From Maratus speciosus (taxonomy: Eukaryota; Arthropoda; Arachnida; Araneae; Salticidae): a stretch of DNA of 64,000 bases. A program made the position numbers and the translations under genes. The DNA lies in assembly GCA_963932465.1 (NCBI GenBank), contig OZ010795.1, positions 475,096,806 through 475,160,805 on the forward strand, given 5' to 3'. The notes under the pieces were generated by a model, which made no database searches, was not told the DNA's origin, and saw only the letters and a list, made by a program, of their open reading frames with translations. This document shows positions 11,661-22,088 of the stretch, one piece after another; the first letter of the stretch is position 1, and each line of letters opens with the position of its first letter.

Positions 11661-12179
11661 ATTTTTCGCCCAGTTGGAAATTTACATCTAACAGGTATTT
11701 TAATTACATTTTTGTTTCAGCTTTTATAAGAAAATGATGGCAATAAAAATATATAATCGCTATTTTTCAACTATTTTCCCTTTACTTTCTACAGAAATGG
11801 AGTACTTAAGTTGCCAACACTAAAATAATTTTGTTAAAAACAACAAAAAATTATTATCTCAAAAATAAATGAAGATGCAGTTTTCAAACAAATTGCATTT
11901 AAAAGTACTTTTTTTTCTAATACGACGGTATAAAAATTGAAAATATGCAATTCTTAGAAGTTAAAAAAATTGCAGTAGAGATTATTCCGTGCAATGATAC
12001 ATCTGCTTTGTTTTACGACTGGTTTATACAACGTAACCTTATTTTTTGGTGACGACATATTAATAAGTGGGTGAAAGAAATAACATACCGCGGGGGCTAA
12101 TAAAAGAAGCGCACGGCTATCAAAACTCTCAGCCTCGTGTAAACAGAACATTATTACAATGACGGTTCAAGATTGTGCC

Positions 12180-13120
12180 TGTTCTTCTTCTATAAAATTT
12201 GTTGTAGAACTCTTAGTAATGTTTAGAAAAGTCAGATATATGTTAAAAAGCTGAAATATGCTATCATGTTAATTCAAGATTAAAACGTGCTAAAACGAAT
12301 GTCTGAAAATGCAATCTATTTCAAAAATTGCTTTTTACCGATGGAAAAAAGGATCTTGATCAATCTTGACGGAGCAGGTGGTTTAACCTTTTCAGGGGCA
12401 AGATACTTCTATTAGCAAAATGCTGAAATGAGTGAATGACACCAGAATTTAGAAACAAATTAATTTCAAAATAAGCAATTGCTTTTATTCACGTACTTAA
12501 TAAATGGACATTTTTCATTCAAATATTCTGGTGCCAATGTGGCATTTAGAGATTAAAATTAGGTGCTCCGAAAATGAAACACCGCCCTTGAAGAGGTTAA
12601 GATATTACTGGAATGATTTACGAATTAAGTCATATCTTCTTTCAAGACATGTACACGGTGGTGGCTGAGTGATGATTTGGATATATTTTTATGCAAAAGG
12701 AAAAGCAAGTTTGGTTTTCATCACGACAAAGATGAACCCCTTTCACTAACAAGATATTCTTTGAAATAATTTTGTTCCACTTAAAGATGAACTTATAGAT
12801 CAGAATTTGATGTTGCTTCAAAATAACGCTTATATTCACAAGTCGGTGTCAACTTCAGAGTGGTTATCTGCTAGGTAAGTTAAAACTTTAGACTTTTCAT
12901 CTAAAAGTCCTGATTTAAGTTGCATAGAAAACTTGTGAGGAATCTTGTTCATCAAGTTTATGCCAGAGAAAAGCAGTTTAATTCTTTTGTTGGATTGAAA
13001 GCAGACATTTTGGAAACATGGAACCAAATAACCATTTTAACATGCAAAAACTTGGCCAAATCCTTCCCAAAGCGTCTTCTGGAAGTCATCCGTGTTGAGA
13101 GAAAGCAAAAAAGTTACTGA
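12180..13120 (+). pseudogene. Tc1-like transposase, central and C-terminal part, decayed
   Basis: Continuation of the gene begun at 9540. Readable pieces in shifting frames are KRAKTNV, a stop, KCNLFQKLLFTDGKKD (first catalytic D), a TTAA-flanked MITE, then RYYWNDLRIKSYLLSRHVH, GGG, a stop, and VMIW..GKASLVFITTKMN. LLQNNAYIHKS (about 12810-12842) has Asn where the family has the second catalytic Asp. SPDLSCIENL is next, with the usual Trp turned into TGA at 12936-12938. The last part, VHQVYAREKQFNS through FPKRLLEVIR, ends at TGA 13118-13120. Loss of the second Asp, several stops and the insertions make it non-functional. The order and spacing match a ~340-residue Tc1 transposase. Confidence 0.82.
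12387..12596. mobile_element. piggyBac-type MITE (P1 family, diverged) inside transposase
   Basis: TTAA at 12383-12386 and 12597-12600 flank a 210-bp element with ends CCTTTTCAGGGGCAAG and CCGCCCTTGAAGAGG. It interrupts the Tc1-like coding sequence between codons reading GAGGL and RYYW. Removing it with one TTAA rejoins the two halves. Confidence 0.82.
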
Positions 13121-13368
13121 AAGTTTATGTACAAATCTTTTACATCTGTAATTTAAATTTAAAATATACTGGTCCTAAACTTTTTTCATCAAGCTGTGTT
13201 ATGTAGAATTTTAATTTTAGCTTATTTTTAAAAACATATTATTGCAATTTAAAATAACAAAACTTGCATAACTTTACGCGTAGAATTTTGTGATAATATT
13301 AGTTTTTCATTAAAGTAAGAGCTTTACTGTTTTTGTTGATTTTTACTAAACTCTTTTCCAACACTGTA

Positions 13369-14120
13369 AGAGCAACTCCGGGAACGTCACCGCATCCGGG
13401 ATAGATGTGCCACTCCTTGTATTTCTTGTAATTATCGGTAGATGGCAGTCAAACGCTCAGTGTAAATGCGCAATGTGATTACTTTAAGCAGTCTATAGCG
13501 TGAATACCATTTTGATGCTTACTTGTAGCTGACATTTCTTATTTTGAGGTAAGCACATGATTTCACTATCCAAACTTTTAAACGCGTTATGCTTAAATAC
13601 TTTCTATACACTAATTACTAAATGCATACATGATTTCGAAGTCAAAACTATGTGTAGCGTCTGTATAGAGTGCTGTGTGTATGGTTACGCCATTTTCCTT
13701 AGCGAGGACAAGCAACTGTGGTGTGCTGTGTCTGTATTGTACAAAATGGGACACATGCCGCAGTTTCTTTTGTACGGGATAACGCGATAAATAAAATTGA
13801 AATTTATCTATCCGTTTTATTTTTTATGTTACTGAAGTAATATTTGCTGGGTTTAATTAAATATTATTAACTTTTTCCTTTTCTTTTTGCACAGACTAAC
13901 CAAATTAGGCATACATTAGTAGTTAATTCTAACAGTAATAATTTTGCATTTTAATGTCCTTGTTTTAAATAAAATATTGTTTTTAAAAACCGGATAAATT
14001 TTAAACTTGTTTTCAGATTTTATTAGACATGCCCACATTTTATAAAAGAATTGAAGGTGTAAGTCCACGAGGACAATGGGATCCAGAAATGTTAGCATGT
14101 TAGGCGCAGATTAACTTGTT
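13369..14120. other. Unassigned DNA right of the Tc1 element
   Basis: Slightly GC-richer than average up to about 13520, then AT-rich. A short open frame at 13557-13790 has many Cys residues but no recognisable domain. I do not call a gene. Confidence 0.4.
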
Positions 14121-14265
14121 ATCAGGTAGGGCCTTTAATCTGCGATGCTTGGAACAAATCGGCATCTGTTGGCAACGCTATACTAGTGGCAGTGAGGTCA
14201 CTGGGATCGTTTCTTTTAACAACAACGCTCTCCAGATCATTTGTTTTCTGCATTAACGGATAGCG

Positions 14266-14652
14266 ATGTGCTCGTACCAGAAAACACAACATAAGAGGGA
14301 GCAAATCCATCAAATAGTGCTAATCAACACATCTCAAATCAATTTACAACCTCCAGATCTTGGAACTAGCAGCGTAAAACCACCATCATCTATGAAACAA
14401 CTATATAAAATCTCTCCTATTCCGAGGCTTAGCCAGCTGACAGCAAAGCACATAATTAAGAAAACGGTAATAAACTTAGCCTCTATTAACAATAGGAATG
14501 CTCTTAAAGCAAATTTAGAGAACATATTCCAAAAATGTAAGAAAATTGACAAAAAATATGACAAAGCTACAAAGAGAAAAATTAATTTTGATCCAGGTGG
14601 AGGAACCCATGATAGTCAATCAGACATTGATGAATGTTCAAATAGTACCTAG
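14266..14652 (+). CDS. Uncharacterised open frame, possible transposase tail
   Basis: A 128-codon open frame, the longest here outside tandem repeats. It is polar: a Pro-rich segment (QPPDLGTSSVKPPSS, ISPIPRLS) is followed by a Lys-rich predicted helix (LENIFQKCKKIDKKYDKA) and an acidic end (DSQSDIDECSNST). No membrane segment or signal peptide. The arrangement of an ISPIP motif, a basic stretch and an acidic end loosely recalls the C-terminal tail of jerky/pogo-type transposases, but I see no catalytic motif. It may equally be chance. I cannot support a splice structure or a promoter. Confidence 0.25.
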   Translation: MCSYQKTQHKREQIHQIVLINTSQINLQPPDLGTSSVKPPSSMKQLYKISPIPRLSQLTAKHIIKKTVINLASINNRNALKANLENIFQKCKKIDKKYDKATKRKINFDPGGGTHDSQSDIDECSNST

Positions 14653-14889
14653 TTTACTACACCAAAGGAGAAAAAGTCCTTCCGGCCAGTGCCGGGAGGA
14701 AGAGGTAGCTTTCATATTCCTTATTTTTAAAAAGCAAGCTTATATTATTCAAACACAGGTAGCTTAATCTAGTGGAAACCGATTATAGGAGATTCAATAC
14801 TAATTTTTATCAATACTAAATCATTATGAATGAGAATTTCGCGAAATTAGTCAGCTTTATCAAAGCTGCTTTTATTTAAAGTAACTTAT

Positions 14890-16338
14890 ATTTGGTTGCC
14901 AAATTCGGCGATATATTCAAGTTCCTGCCATTTTAAGACAACATGGTGGATGAGGCTAACGAGTGAACTTGGTCGAGACCTTAGTAATTCCTGTGCGCAT
15001 GCTCATTCACATCGGAATCGGTTGATAGTGATGTCGCAGGCAAAAAATCAGATTTTTCAAAATGTCACCCACATTAGAAATTGAAATTGCCATATCTGAG
15101 CCGTTTTTAAGATAAAGAAAAAAGAAAAAATGCTCCGGAATCCTTATATGAAAGTCAAATACTTAAGAAAGAAACATTTTTCATTTTCTAATTTTTTTAC
15201 ACCTCACTTGAAATATAATTTTTTTTTAATTTAATGGTCGCCATTTTGAAACAAGATGGCGGATGAAGCTGGCCAGCGAACTTGGTCTAGACATTACAAT
15301 ATACTATCCACAGGCTTTCTTACATGGAAATAGGTTAATAAATACGCGTGTTATCACGTGACAAATATCAGATCGTTTCAAAATGTCAGCCATGCTAGAA
15401 ATTCAAAGTGCTCTAATTCAACCATTTTTAAAGATATATACGAAACAAAAACTGCTCCGGAATCTTTGTATCAAGGTCAAATACATAAAACAATCTTTTT
15501 CATTTTTCAAATTTTTGCCAACTCATTTTAAATTTAAAATTAATTTTTTTTAAAAGGCAGCCCTTTTGAAACAAGATGGCGAATGAAACTGGCCAACGAG
15601 CTCGCTCGAGACACTGATATGTACTATGTACACACCAAGTTACATCCAAATCGGTTCATAAATACGCCTGTTATCGCGTGACAAAAATCAGGTCGTTTCA
15701 AAATGTCAGCCACGCTAGCAATTCAAAGTGCTATAACTCAGCCATTTTTTAAGATATAGACGAAACAAAAGCTGCTCCGGAATCTTTGTATCGAAGTCAA
15801 ACACATAAAAAAAATAAATTTTTTAATTTTCAATTTTTGGGTACCACATTTCAAATTAAATTTTTTTTAAAAAATTTAAATGGCCGCCACGTTTGAAACA
15901 AGATGGCGGATGAAGCTGGCCAGCGAACTCGGTTGAAACATTGGTACGTATTATGTATACACCAAGGTACATCCAAATCGATACATAAATACGCCTGTTA
16001 TCGCGTGACAAAAATCAGGTCGTTTCAAAATGTCAGCCAAGCTAGAAATTCAAAGTGCTATAACTCAGCCATTTTTTAAGATATAGACGAAACAAAAAAT
16101 GCTCCGGAATCTTTCTATCAAGGTCAAACACATAAGAAAAAAATATTTTTCAATTTTTCCTTTTTTGGTACCACATATCAAATTTTAAATTAAAAAAAAT
16201 TTAAATGGCCGCCATTTTGAAACAAGATGGCGGATGAAGATGGCCAACGAACTCGGTCGAGGCATTGGTAAGCACTATGTATACACCAAGTTACATCCGA
16301 ATCGGTTCATAAATACTAGAGTTACAGTGTGACAAAGA
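14890..16338 (+). repeat. ~322-bp satellite, about 4.5 units
   Basis: The motif AACAAGATGGCGGATGAAG or a variant lies at about 14939, 15251, 15571, 15898 and 16221, giving spacings of 312-327 bases. Each unit also contains AAAATGTCAGCCANGCTAG, CATTTTTAAGATATA and TGCTCCGGAATCTTTGTAT, then a T/A-rich stretch. Similarity between neighbours is high but not perfect. The last unit is cut at about 16338 by an AT-dinucleotide run. Confidence 0.92.
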
Positions 16339-16379
16339 TCATATATATATATATATGTATGGATATATATATATATATA
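16339..16379. repeat. (AT)n microsatellite
   Basis: Alternating AT broken once by GTATGG. It separates the 322-bp satellite from a Helitron end. Confidence 0.9.
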
Positions 16380-16510
16380 CTAGGGGGCTCTGCCCCCTGC
16401 AAGCTACGCTCGCCAACCCCCGTTCAGACACCGCAGAATCTAAAAACACGCTAATCTGATGGGTTTTAAAAATATTAGAGAAGATTGAATTATACTGAAA
16501 AAGCTGTGCA
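16380..16510 (-). mobile_element. Helitron 3' end (minus strand)
   Basis: The plus strand reads CTAGGGGGCTCTGCCCCC after an A. On the minus strand this is a GGGGGCAGAGCCCCC hairpin running into a terminal CTAG before T. The first ~120 bases match the minus-strand view of the end at 58550-58672, including GTGTCTGAACGGGGGTTG. The element's 5' limit to the right was not found. Confidence 0.75.
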
Positions 16511-16702
16511 GATCTCCCTGTAAACGGGTTTCCATTCAATTCCCTTTGATTGCAAAAAATTAAGGGCGAATCAGTTGCTGTTAGGACATCCAATGGTTGT
16601 TTTCGTTTTTGATTAAAGAGGATCAGTTAAACATTTGAAAAGAAACTAAACTAAAATAAATTAAGTATAAGGGTCTTTGTCTCCCGGTATTTTAAAACAA
16701 TC

Positions 16703-16915
16703 TCTATAACAATAGCCTAAGTCATGTGACTATCATCAACAGTTCCAGGCGGACCACTTCGCTTTTTATACTCTAGGTGCCATTTTTGTCCTTTAATGTT
16801 AGCCAGGCACAGGTGATAAGTCGTCAAATATTATTCTATCGCCATCATCTATTACAATAGTTCAAGTCGTTAACTGCCATAAACAAATACGGTCTGATCC
16901 CTTCGCTGTTCATAT
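16703..16915 (+). mobile_element. Helitron 5'-end-like segment
   Basis: TCTCTATAACAATAGCC follows an A and leads into GCCTAAGTCATGTGAC, TTCGCTTTTTATA and ATCGCCATCAT, matching 8922-9130. No CTAG end could be tied to it. Confidence 0.6.
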
Positions 16916-16923
16916 GAAAGTTT

Positions 16924-17113
16924 GACAAAGATGTCATATACGTCCCATATTGGCGTGATTTTTTAACGACGCCAATTTGGGGAACGCATCAACAGCATAA
17001 ACGACAACATCCGGCTTACCATATGAAGCAAAATAACGATACTTTGGCGCCAGTTATGTGCCCGTTCCGTATATGACATTGGCGTCAGAAAAAAATCGCG
17101 CCAATATGGGACC
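16924..17113. mobile_element. MITE family M8, copy A (right end damaged)
   Basis: Begins GACAAAGATGTCATATACG and contains CATCAACAGCATAAAC, GGCGCCAGTTA and ATTGGCGTCAGAAAAAAATC. The last ~20 bases of the family are missing. Flanks GAAAGTTT and GTAAGTTT are a likely 8-bp target duplication with one mismatch. Confidence 0.75.
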
Positions 17114-17398
17114 GTAAGTTTTCCATTTTGATTAAAAAATCAAATTTTTTTTTTCGAATAAAACTACATAAAAGTCCATGGTCGCAAAGAATTCTAGGTA
17201 CTGTTACGCTAGCAGGATGCAAATCTCGCCAATAGCTTTTTTTCAACTCGCCAGTTAGCATTTTTTTTTCGAGTGGTAATATTTGTCCAAATACTAATTT
17301 TTTGCACCGCAGGTTTGGCGTGATTTTTATTTTTTTACGAAAATTTGGCGAAAACCTCGTTTTCAAATACCAGTTACATATGCATTTTTGGTATTCCT

Positions 17399-17673
17399 TA
17401 GGTATCCCGACGATCAAAAATCTATCTCCAAACTATAAGATTAAATGCCAATAATGGTTGATCGTAAATGTCACATTCACTTGACTTTAAGCAAGTTACA
17501 CGTGTTTACGTCATCAAGTGAGTTTTATTTCGATGTTTTGTTCGTATATTTATTATTGTTATACTAATTTATTTGTTCTTTCGTTATTTAAAATAAAAAT
17601 TATGTCAATTTGCATAATTTGGCGAGTGTTTTGGCGATTTATATAATTTGGCGAAATTGGTCGGCGGAATAAC
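17399..17673. mobile_element. Inverted-repeat element (CCGNCGACCAAA ends), copy 1
   Basis: The left end TAGGTATCCCGACGATCAAA mirrors the right end AATTGGTCGGCGGAATAAC. TAAGATTAAATGCCAATAATGG and GGCGATTTATATAATTTGGC are shared with the copy at 25040-25251. No coding potential; superfamily unknown. Confidence 0.65.
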
Positions 17674-18109
17674 TATTTTCTAAAGGAAATATCAGAAAAA
17701 TAATTAATAATCATAGAACAAAATAATTTATATAATTTGTAAAAAGAAATAAAATGAAATAAGCATTTGTTATCAAATAAACAACAATAGCCGGATTACC
17801 ATGTCAACCTTTTCTGAAATATAAAAAAAAATTATCTGTTTGATTAAAATTTGAGTTGCCATCATTAGAAAAATGTATATAAAATTAGAAAAAAATTAAT
17901 ATTTCGAAAACTAATTCGAATTTAAAAATTCTAATACCAGTTTTGAAATCTGCGGATCAATATTGATTTTTGGTGTTAATTTCATCGCAAAGTATTCCAT
18001 ATTTTAGGATAAATCGCCGTGAAACATAATCAGTTGTTTAATCAGTCGATTCATACTTTCGTTTCATACTCCCGTTTCATAAATTCGTTTCATTAGGATT
18101 TTATATATA
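17674..18109. other. AT-rich DNA, nothing recognised
   Basis: A mixed AT-rich stretch with a GTTTCAT repeat at about 18055-18090. No gene or clear repeat boundary. Confidence 0.5.
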
Positions 18110-20435
18110 CTTGGGGATCGTACCCGGGCTTCCCGGGTTAAATAATATAGGTGAAAACATTTTTTTAAATTGAAAACTAATAATTTTTTTATATGCAATA
18201 AATTTTTTAGATTGCCCACTTACATTAAAAGAGCATTTTTCATATGAAAAATACGAATTATACAATCAAATAAATTTTTGAAATTTATCAAAAGCGATAT
18301 TTTCTTATTAGCCGTATGCTAAGTGTTATTTGACCAAGATTTTGCTACTTACGGCATCCTTTTATATTCTGATAATTTCAGAGCTTATACATGTCTGTTA
18401 AATTTGTGTTTTATTTATATTATTTTATTTATTTATTCACAGGGAAGTTTTTTTAAATGGATATTAGTCGTAAGAAAATGATGAACTCTTTATTTTGTTT
18501 TAAGGGCAAACGGATTAATCTTTCGTAATCGAGCTCCACGCGATATAGATAAATTAAAAAATATTTCATGCTTTAAAATTGTTTTTAAAACCATAGACAA
18601 TCAGTAAACTGAGATGAACTTTGCAAACAAATTCCATTTGAAAAAAAAAAAAATCTTATTTGGTGATCTAAAAATTTAAATTGTACGATTACAAATATGT
18701 TAGATTTCTGTTTTTTCAATATTATTCTTTTATTTATTTATAAAAGAAGTATTAATTTCGTTAATTTGTCTTTCACAAATATGTTAGATTGGTGGTTTTT
18801 TTAATATTATTCTTTTATTTGTATATAAAGGAAGTATTAATTTCGTTATGCAAAAATAGTCAGAAACAAATGCTGAAAAATGTTTGTTGCTTCATTTGTT
18901 GAAAAAAGTTTAGTTTTATCTAAGCAAATAATCGTTTTCTTTTAAATATGACTTCGTTTTCACTTAAATAAGCACTTCGCCAAGTGTCTGAAACTTAGTA
19001 TCAGCACACATGCAGAAGTAAAAACAATATAGAAAATTTATGAGGAAAAATGCGTTTTTTCAAAAGCAGTATGTCATTTTTCGTTATTATGCCCCTAATA
19101 TAATATTCTGCTCCTAATGGGATTTGCGCCACTAAACCCTATACAACAATTTTTATCAAAAATTTTGAATTTTTATCAGAAAATAGCAAGAATAAAGATA
19201 AAAATACCTCATTATTTCTCTCTTGTCTGTAATAATGAAAGCTATCTAATTTTCCCCATGTTGAAGAATTTTCCTAAAATGCTTTTAAAATTAAAATACA
19301 AAAGTGGGGATATTTAAACAAAAAAAGAGAAAACAACAACAACAACAACAAAAAAAAAACAGATAGTGCGATCACATCTACAAATGAAGACCTTTTACTT
19401 TAAAAGAAATGTTAGTAAAATTGGTTCAGCAGAAAGATCAGGGCAGATGACTAAAAAACACACTTGTGTTTTAAATATATAGATTATATAAAATTAGGAA
19501 AAATTAAATTAAGCAAATTATGTTATTTTGATAAAATTATAGTAGAATGTCCTAAAGAATAGCATTAAAATTTTATTATTCGAGAGAATTTTGGACAAAA
19601 ACTTCGGGAACATGATATTATTTTAAACCACGAATTATTTGTTTGCTTCTCTAACTCGGCGAAGCAAATCCATCCAGGCAAGAATCATCAATTTCCGTAA
19701 TATAAATCGCTATTATTTGCATGTCACCTCTCTTTTATAAAGAAACTCTAAATTTTTGTAAAACATTGCGTTTTATCAGTGTGTGATTTCGATTACATTA
19801 TTATCAAAAGTGAAGTATTTTCACCTGGGAAGAATTTCGAAGCAGCTGGGCTGTGAAAATGATGCACTTCTTCAAAACATAATTCAGGTTTAAGAAGTAA
19901 AATACACGCTTTTTTATAAAATGACGTCATTTGCATCCGCTAAAGCAATCCACTTTTACAATCCAGTCTTAAACTTCGTCTATAGAAAAGTATGCATATG
20001 ACGTCATTATCACGGAATAACAGACAATATTCTTGACATAGCCAATATTTTAATTTCTGCTTTTTTTTCAGGTTTTATGAGAAAATGACAACAAAAAGAT
20101 ACAGTATCTCCTATTTTCGACTACTTTCCGTTTACTTTCAATAGAAATGGGGAACTTATGTTGCCACGATAAGAAAAATGATATTAAAAACTACAAAAAA
20201 ATTAATATCTCAAAAATAAATTGAGATACTGCTTTCAAACAAATTGCATTTGAAAGAACGTTTTTTTTTCCTTATACAACGGTGTAAAAATTTTAAATGT
20301 GCGATGTTTAGAAGTTTAAAAATTTGCAGTAGAGGAAATTGCAAAACTAAAATTTTATTTTAAATTTCAAAGTGTTGCCATTCGCGAAATGACGTATGCG
20401 TTACGCACAGATATATTTGTCCTTTATAATATAGA
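18110..20435 (-). mobile_element. Non-autonomous Helitron, family H1
   Basis: On the minus strand it starts TCTATATTATAAAGGAC (plus coordinate 20435, flanked outward by T). It ends at 18110 with a CCCGGGAAGCCCGGG hairpin, then TACGATCCC and CAAG, a mutated CTAG, next to A at 18109. These are the Helitron 5' TC, subterminal hairpin and CTRR features. Length is 2326 bp and no helicase is present. The 3060-bp sister copy at 36679-39738 has the intact CTAG. Position 19361-19365 (AGATA) is the empty site for the MITE found in that sister. Confidence 0.85.
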
Positions 20436-20449
20436 TAGGGTATATACAT

Positions 20450-20676
20450 AGGTGCCAAGTTGCCACTAATCCTCCGTAATATGTGAGTTAATTTAACCCT
20501 GGTTTAATACATCCCGTACCGGAATTTTTTTTCAGAGATGAAATTAAATAATTTCCACGTAGAAAACTGGAATTAAGTAAATAAAGATTCACCAAATAGT
20601 TTTTCTGGTTGGAATCTTTGTTAAACTGGGTTAAATTAATCCCCGCATTACGGAAGATTAGTGCGAGCTTGGCACC
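20450..20676. mobile_element. Inverted-repeat MITE (GGTGCCAAG ends)
   Basis: The left end GGTGCCAAGTTGCCACTAAT mirrors the right end ATTAGTGCGAGCTTGGCACC, and the match extends inward through TCCGTAAT and TTAATTTAACCC. About 227 bp. A clear target duplication was not seen. Confidence 0.75.
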
Positions 20677-20820
20677 TCTGTATATATATATATCAACTTT
20701 TGAACGGAGGATGGTTTCAGGGTCTGGGTATCATGATCGATGAAAATATACCAAAATTTTTTGAAATCGCTTTCTCCGAACGGCTGCAATAGGTAACTTT
20801 TTGTAATGAAAGCTAGCTAA

Positions 20821-21208
20821 AAGGGAAAAATGAACATTAAGAATGCAAAGAAAGGTACTAGTCAAGATGATAATAATGAAAAGTTGGATCACACATGTGA
20901 CGCAGACGTTCTTTGCAAGGAATGTTTAGAAAACTATTCCAAAACTAAGAGGAAGTGTGATTCACTGTAAAAAAACGGGCTAAAATACGGAAATTGTACT
21001 ATCGTACTGTTTACCCCGTAAATTCCAGAAAAACGGAAAATTTTCTGTGATTTACGGGGGAAAATTTTCGTTAAAATACGAAAATAGTACTGGCGTCTCG
21101 ATTGCCAGTACAATTTCCGTATTTTACTTCGTTGCATCATGTGTCAAACGTGGTTACTTGAAGACTGTACTATTTTCGAGAGTTTTTGTGTAGATTGCGG
21201 TCAAAAAT
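20821..21208 (+). pseudogene. Cys-rich transposase tail, interrupted by a MITE
   Basis: Translation after ATG at 20829 gives MNIKNAKKGTSQDDNN, then a Cys cluster C-DADVLC-KEC-LENYSKTKRKC-D. A palindromic insert follows (about 20963-21143). Coding resumes as WLLEDCTIFESFCVDCGQK and a stop near 21208. The Cys spacing (CxxC, C, C, CxxC) with flanking acidic and basic stretches resembles the zinc-binding tail of jerky/pogo-like transposases. No catalytic region is present. It is at most a fragment, and the family is an inference. Confidence 0.4.
20963..21143. mobile_element. Inverted-repeat MITE inside Cys-rich fragment
   Basis: TAAAATACGGAAATTGTACT at 20981-21000 is the exact inverse of 21107-21126. 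The segment starts CACTGTAAAAAAACGG. It breaks the Cys-rich reading frame. Confidence 0.65.
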
Positions 21209-21209
21209 A

Positions 21210-21780
21210 ACAGGTCTATTAACAAATAAAACAATGTAAACACTATTTTACTTTTTTCTTTTATGTCTCTGATACATTCATGTTACGTTGTTGCTGAAAT
21301 AACAATTAAAATCCAATCATTAAAAAATAAGTAGATAATATTCGTAGTGAACATAATAGGGAGACTAATATTGATTTGAACCTACTAGTACGTTCTATTG
21401 TACTCATTTAATTCCTTTTTGTTATTACATAGTTAATTATAGTCCAGACATGAATATTTGTTTGGATATTTTTTATTTATAATATAATTTCATTCTGTTC
21501 TTATGACAAGCGCGGCAAAACTCCCAAACAAGTGCGGCGCCTCACCCTGAATGTATGGGTGACGCGCCGCAGTGTAATGTTTTAGGAAAAAATAGTTAAA
21601 AAATATGAATTATATTTAGTCTCTGGTACGGTATGCTATTTCTTTCCCTCAGCTTATTTTGTGTCATCTCCAAAAAATAATGTTACCTTACAGAAGCCAG
21701 CAATAAACAAACCAGATGTATCATTGTACGATTAAATGCTCTATAGCAATTACTTTAATTTCTAAGCATCACACATTTTC
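21210..21780. other. Unassigned DNA with one GC-rich hairpin
   Basis: AT-rich, apart from a strong hairpin at about 21534-21571 whose arms are GCGGCGCCTCACCC and GGGTGACGCGCCGC around a 9-base loop. No gene recognised. The hairpin may be a repeat terminus. Confidence 0.5.
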
Positions 21781-22088
21781 AATTTTTATATAGTCGTATT
21801 GGGAAAAAAGAAATACTTTTAAATGCAATTTGTTTGAAAAACTGTATCTCCATTTATTTTTGGAATATTAATTTTTTTGTAGTTTTTAGCATCATTTGTT
21901 TAATTTTGGCAACTCAAGTACTCCATTTATGTAGCAAGTAAAGGGAACATAGTTGAAAAATAGCAATTATATCTTTTTGTTGCCATTTTCTCATAACAAC
22001 AGAAAGAAAATGTAATTAAAATACGTGCTATTTTGAAAAAAAATATATAAACGAATAATTTCTGATAAAACATGGCTATTATGAACTA
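21780..22088 (+). repeat. Helitron-family fragment (H2 body, plus orientation)
   Basis: Inverse of the segment at 11750-11930 and 28590-28745 plus 29940-30060. It carries both empty sites: TTAAAATACGTGCTATTTT corresponds to the foldback element's target, and CTCAAGTACTCCATTTATG to the 1.2-kb TA element's target. It is cut at 22088 by another Helitron end. Confidence 0.75.

Larger units (their letters stand above)
10999..11691. mobile_element. Foldback tRNA-derived insertion, 11-bp TSD
   Basis: A 693-bp insertion flanked by CAGGTATTTTA on both sides (10988-10998; 11692-11702). Internally it reads A(76)-B(202)-A(76)-spacer(33)-A'(76)-B'(202)-A'(28), where primes mark inverted copies. Positions x and 22738-x pair across 11047-11352 and 11386-11691 with no difference that I found. 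B holds a tRNA-like sequence. The last 22 bases of the spacer repeat the tRNA 3' end in the sense direction. Sister sequence at 28633-28665 shows the uninterrupted site. An 11-bp duplication with tRNA promoters suggests SINE-type, LINE-driven insertion (inference). Confidence 0.88.
9695..12170 (-). mobile_element. Non-autonomous Helitron inserted in Tc1 transposase
   Basis: On the minus strand the 3' end is CTAG (9695-9698), next to A at 9694. It is preceded by a hairpin with AATTCTG/CAGAATT arms (about 9707-9728). The same terminus occurs at 27613 and, in the other orientation, at 27346. The body shares with 27613-30240 the TGACGTC segment, the A-run region, the GCTCCATGTTTTATCAG segment and the GCAGTAGAG segment. 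The right (5') limit is judged only from where the sister copy and the transposase coding sequence diverge, about 12170 +/- 30. No helicase coding sequence is visible, so it would depend on enzymes supplied elsewhere. Confidence 0.75.
8821..13366 (+). mobile_element. Tc1-like transposon split by later insertions
   Basis: The left end CAGTGCTGGAAAAATG (8821) and right end CTCTTTTCCAACACTG (to 13366) are inverted repeats. Each is followed outward by TA (8819-8820; 13367-13368), the Tc1/mariner target duplication. A second inner motif, AAGTTTAGGACCAGTA near 9390, is mirrored at 13166-13182, suggesting subterminal binding repeats. A broken transposase lies between the ends in the expected orientation. 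The span is 4546 bp. Subtracting the Helitron at 8922-9299, the Helitron from 9695 to about 12170 and the MITE with its TTAA (12387-12600) leaves roughly 1.5 kb, a normal Tc1 length. Confidence 0.85.
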
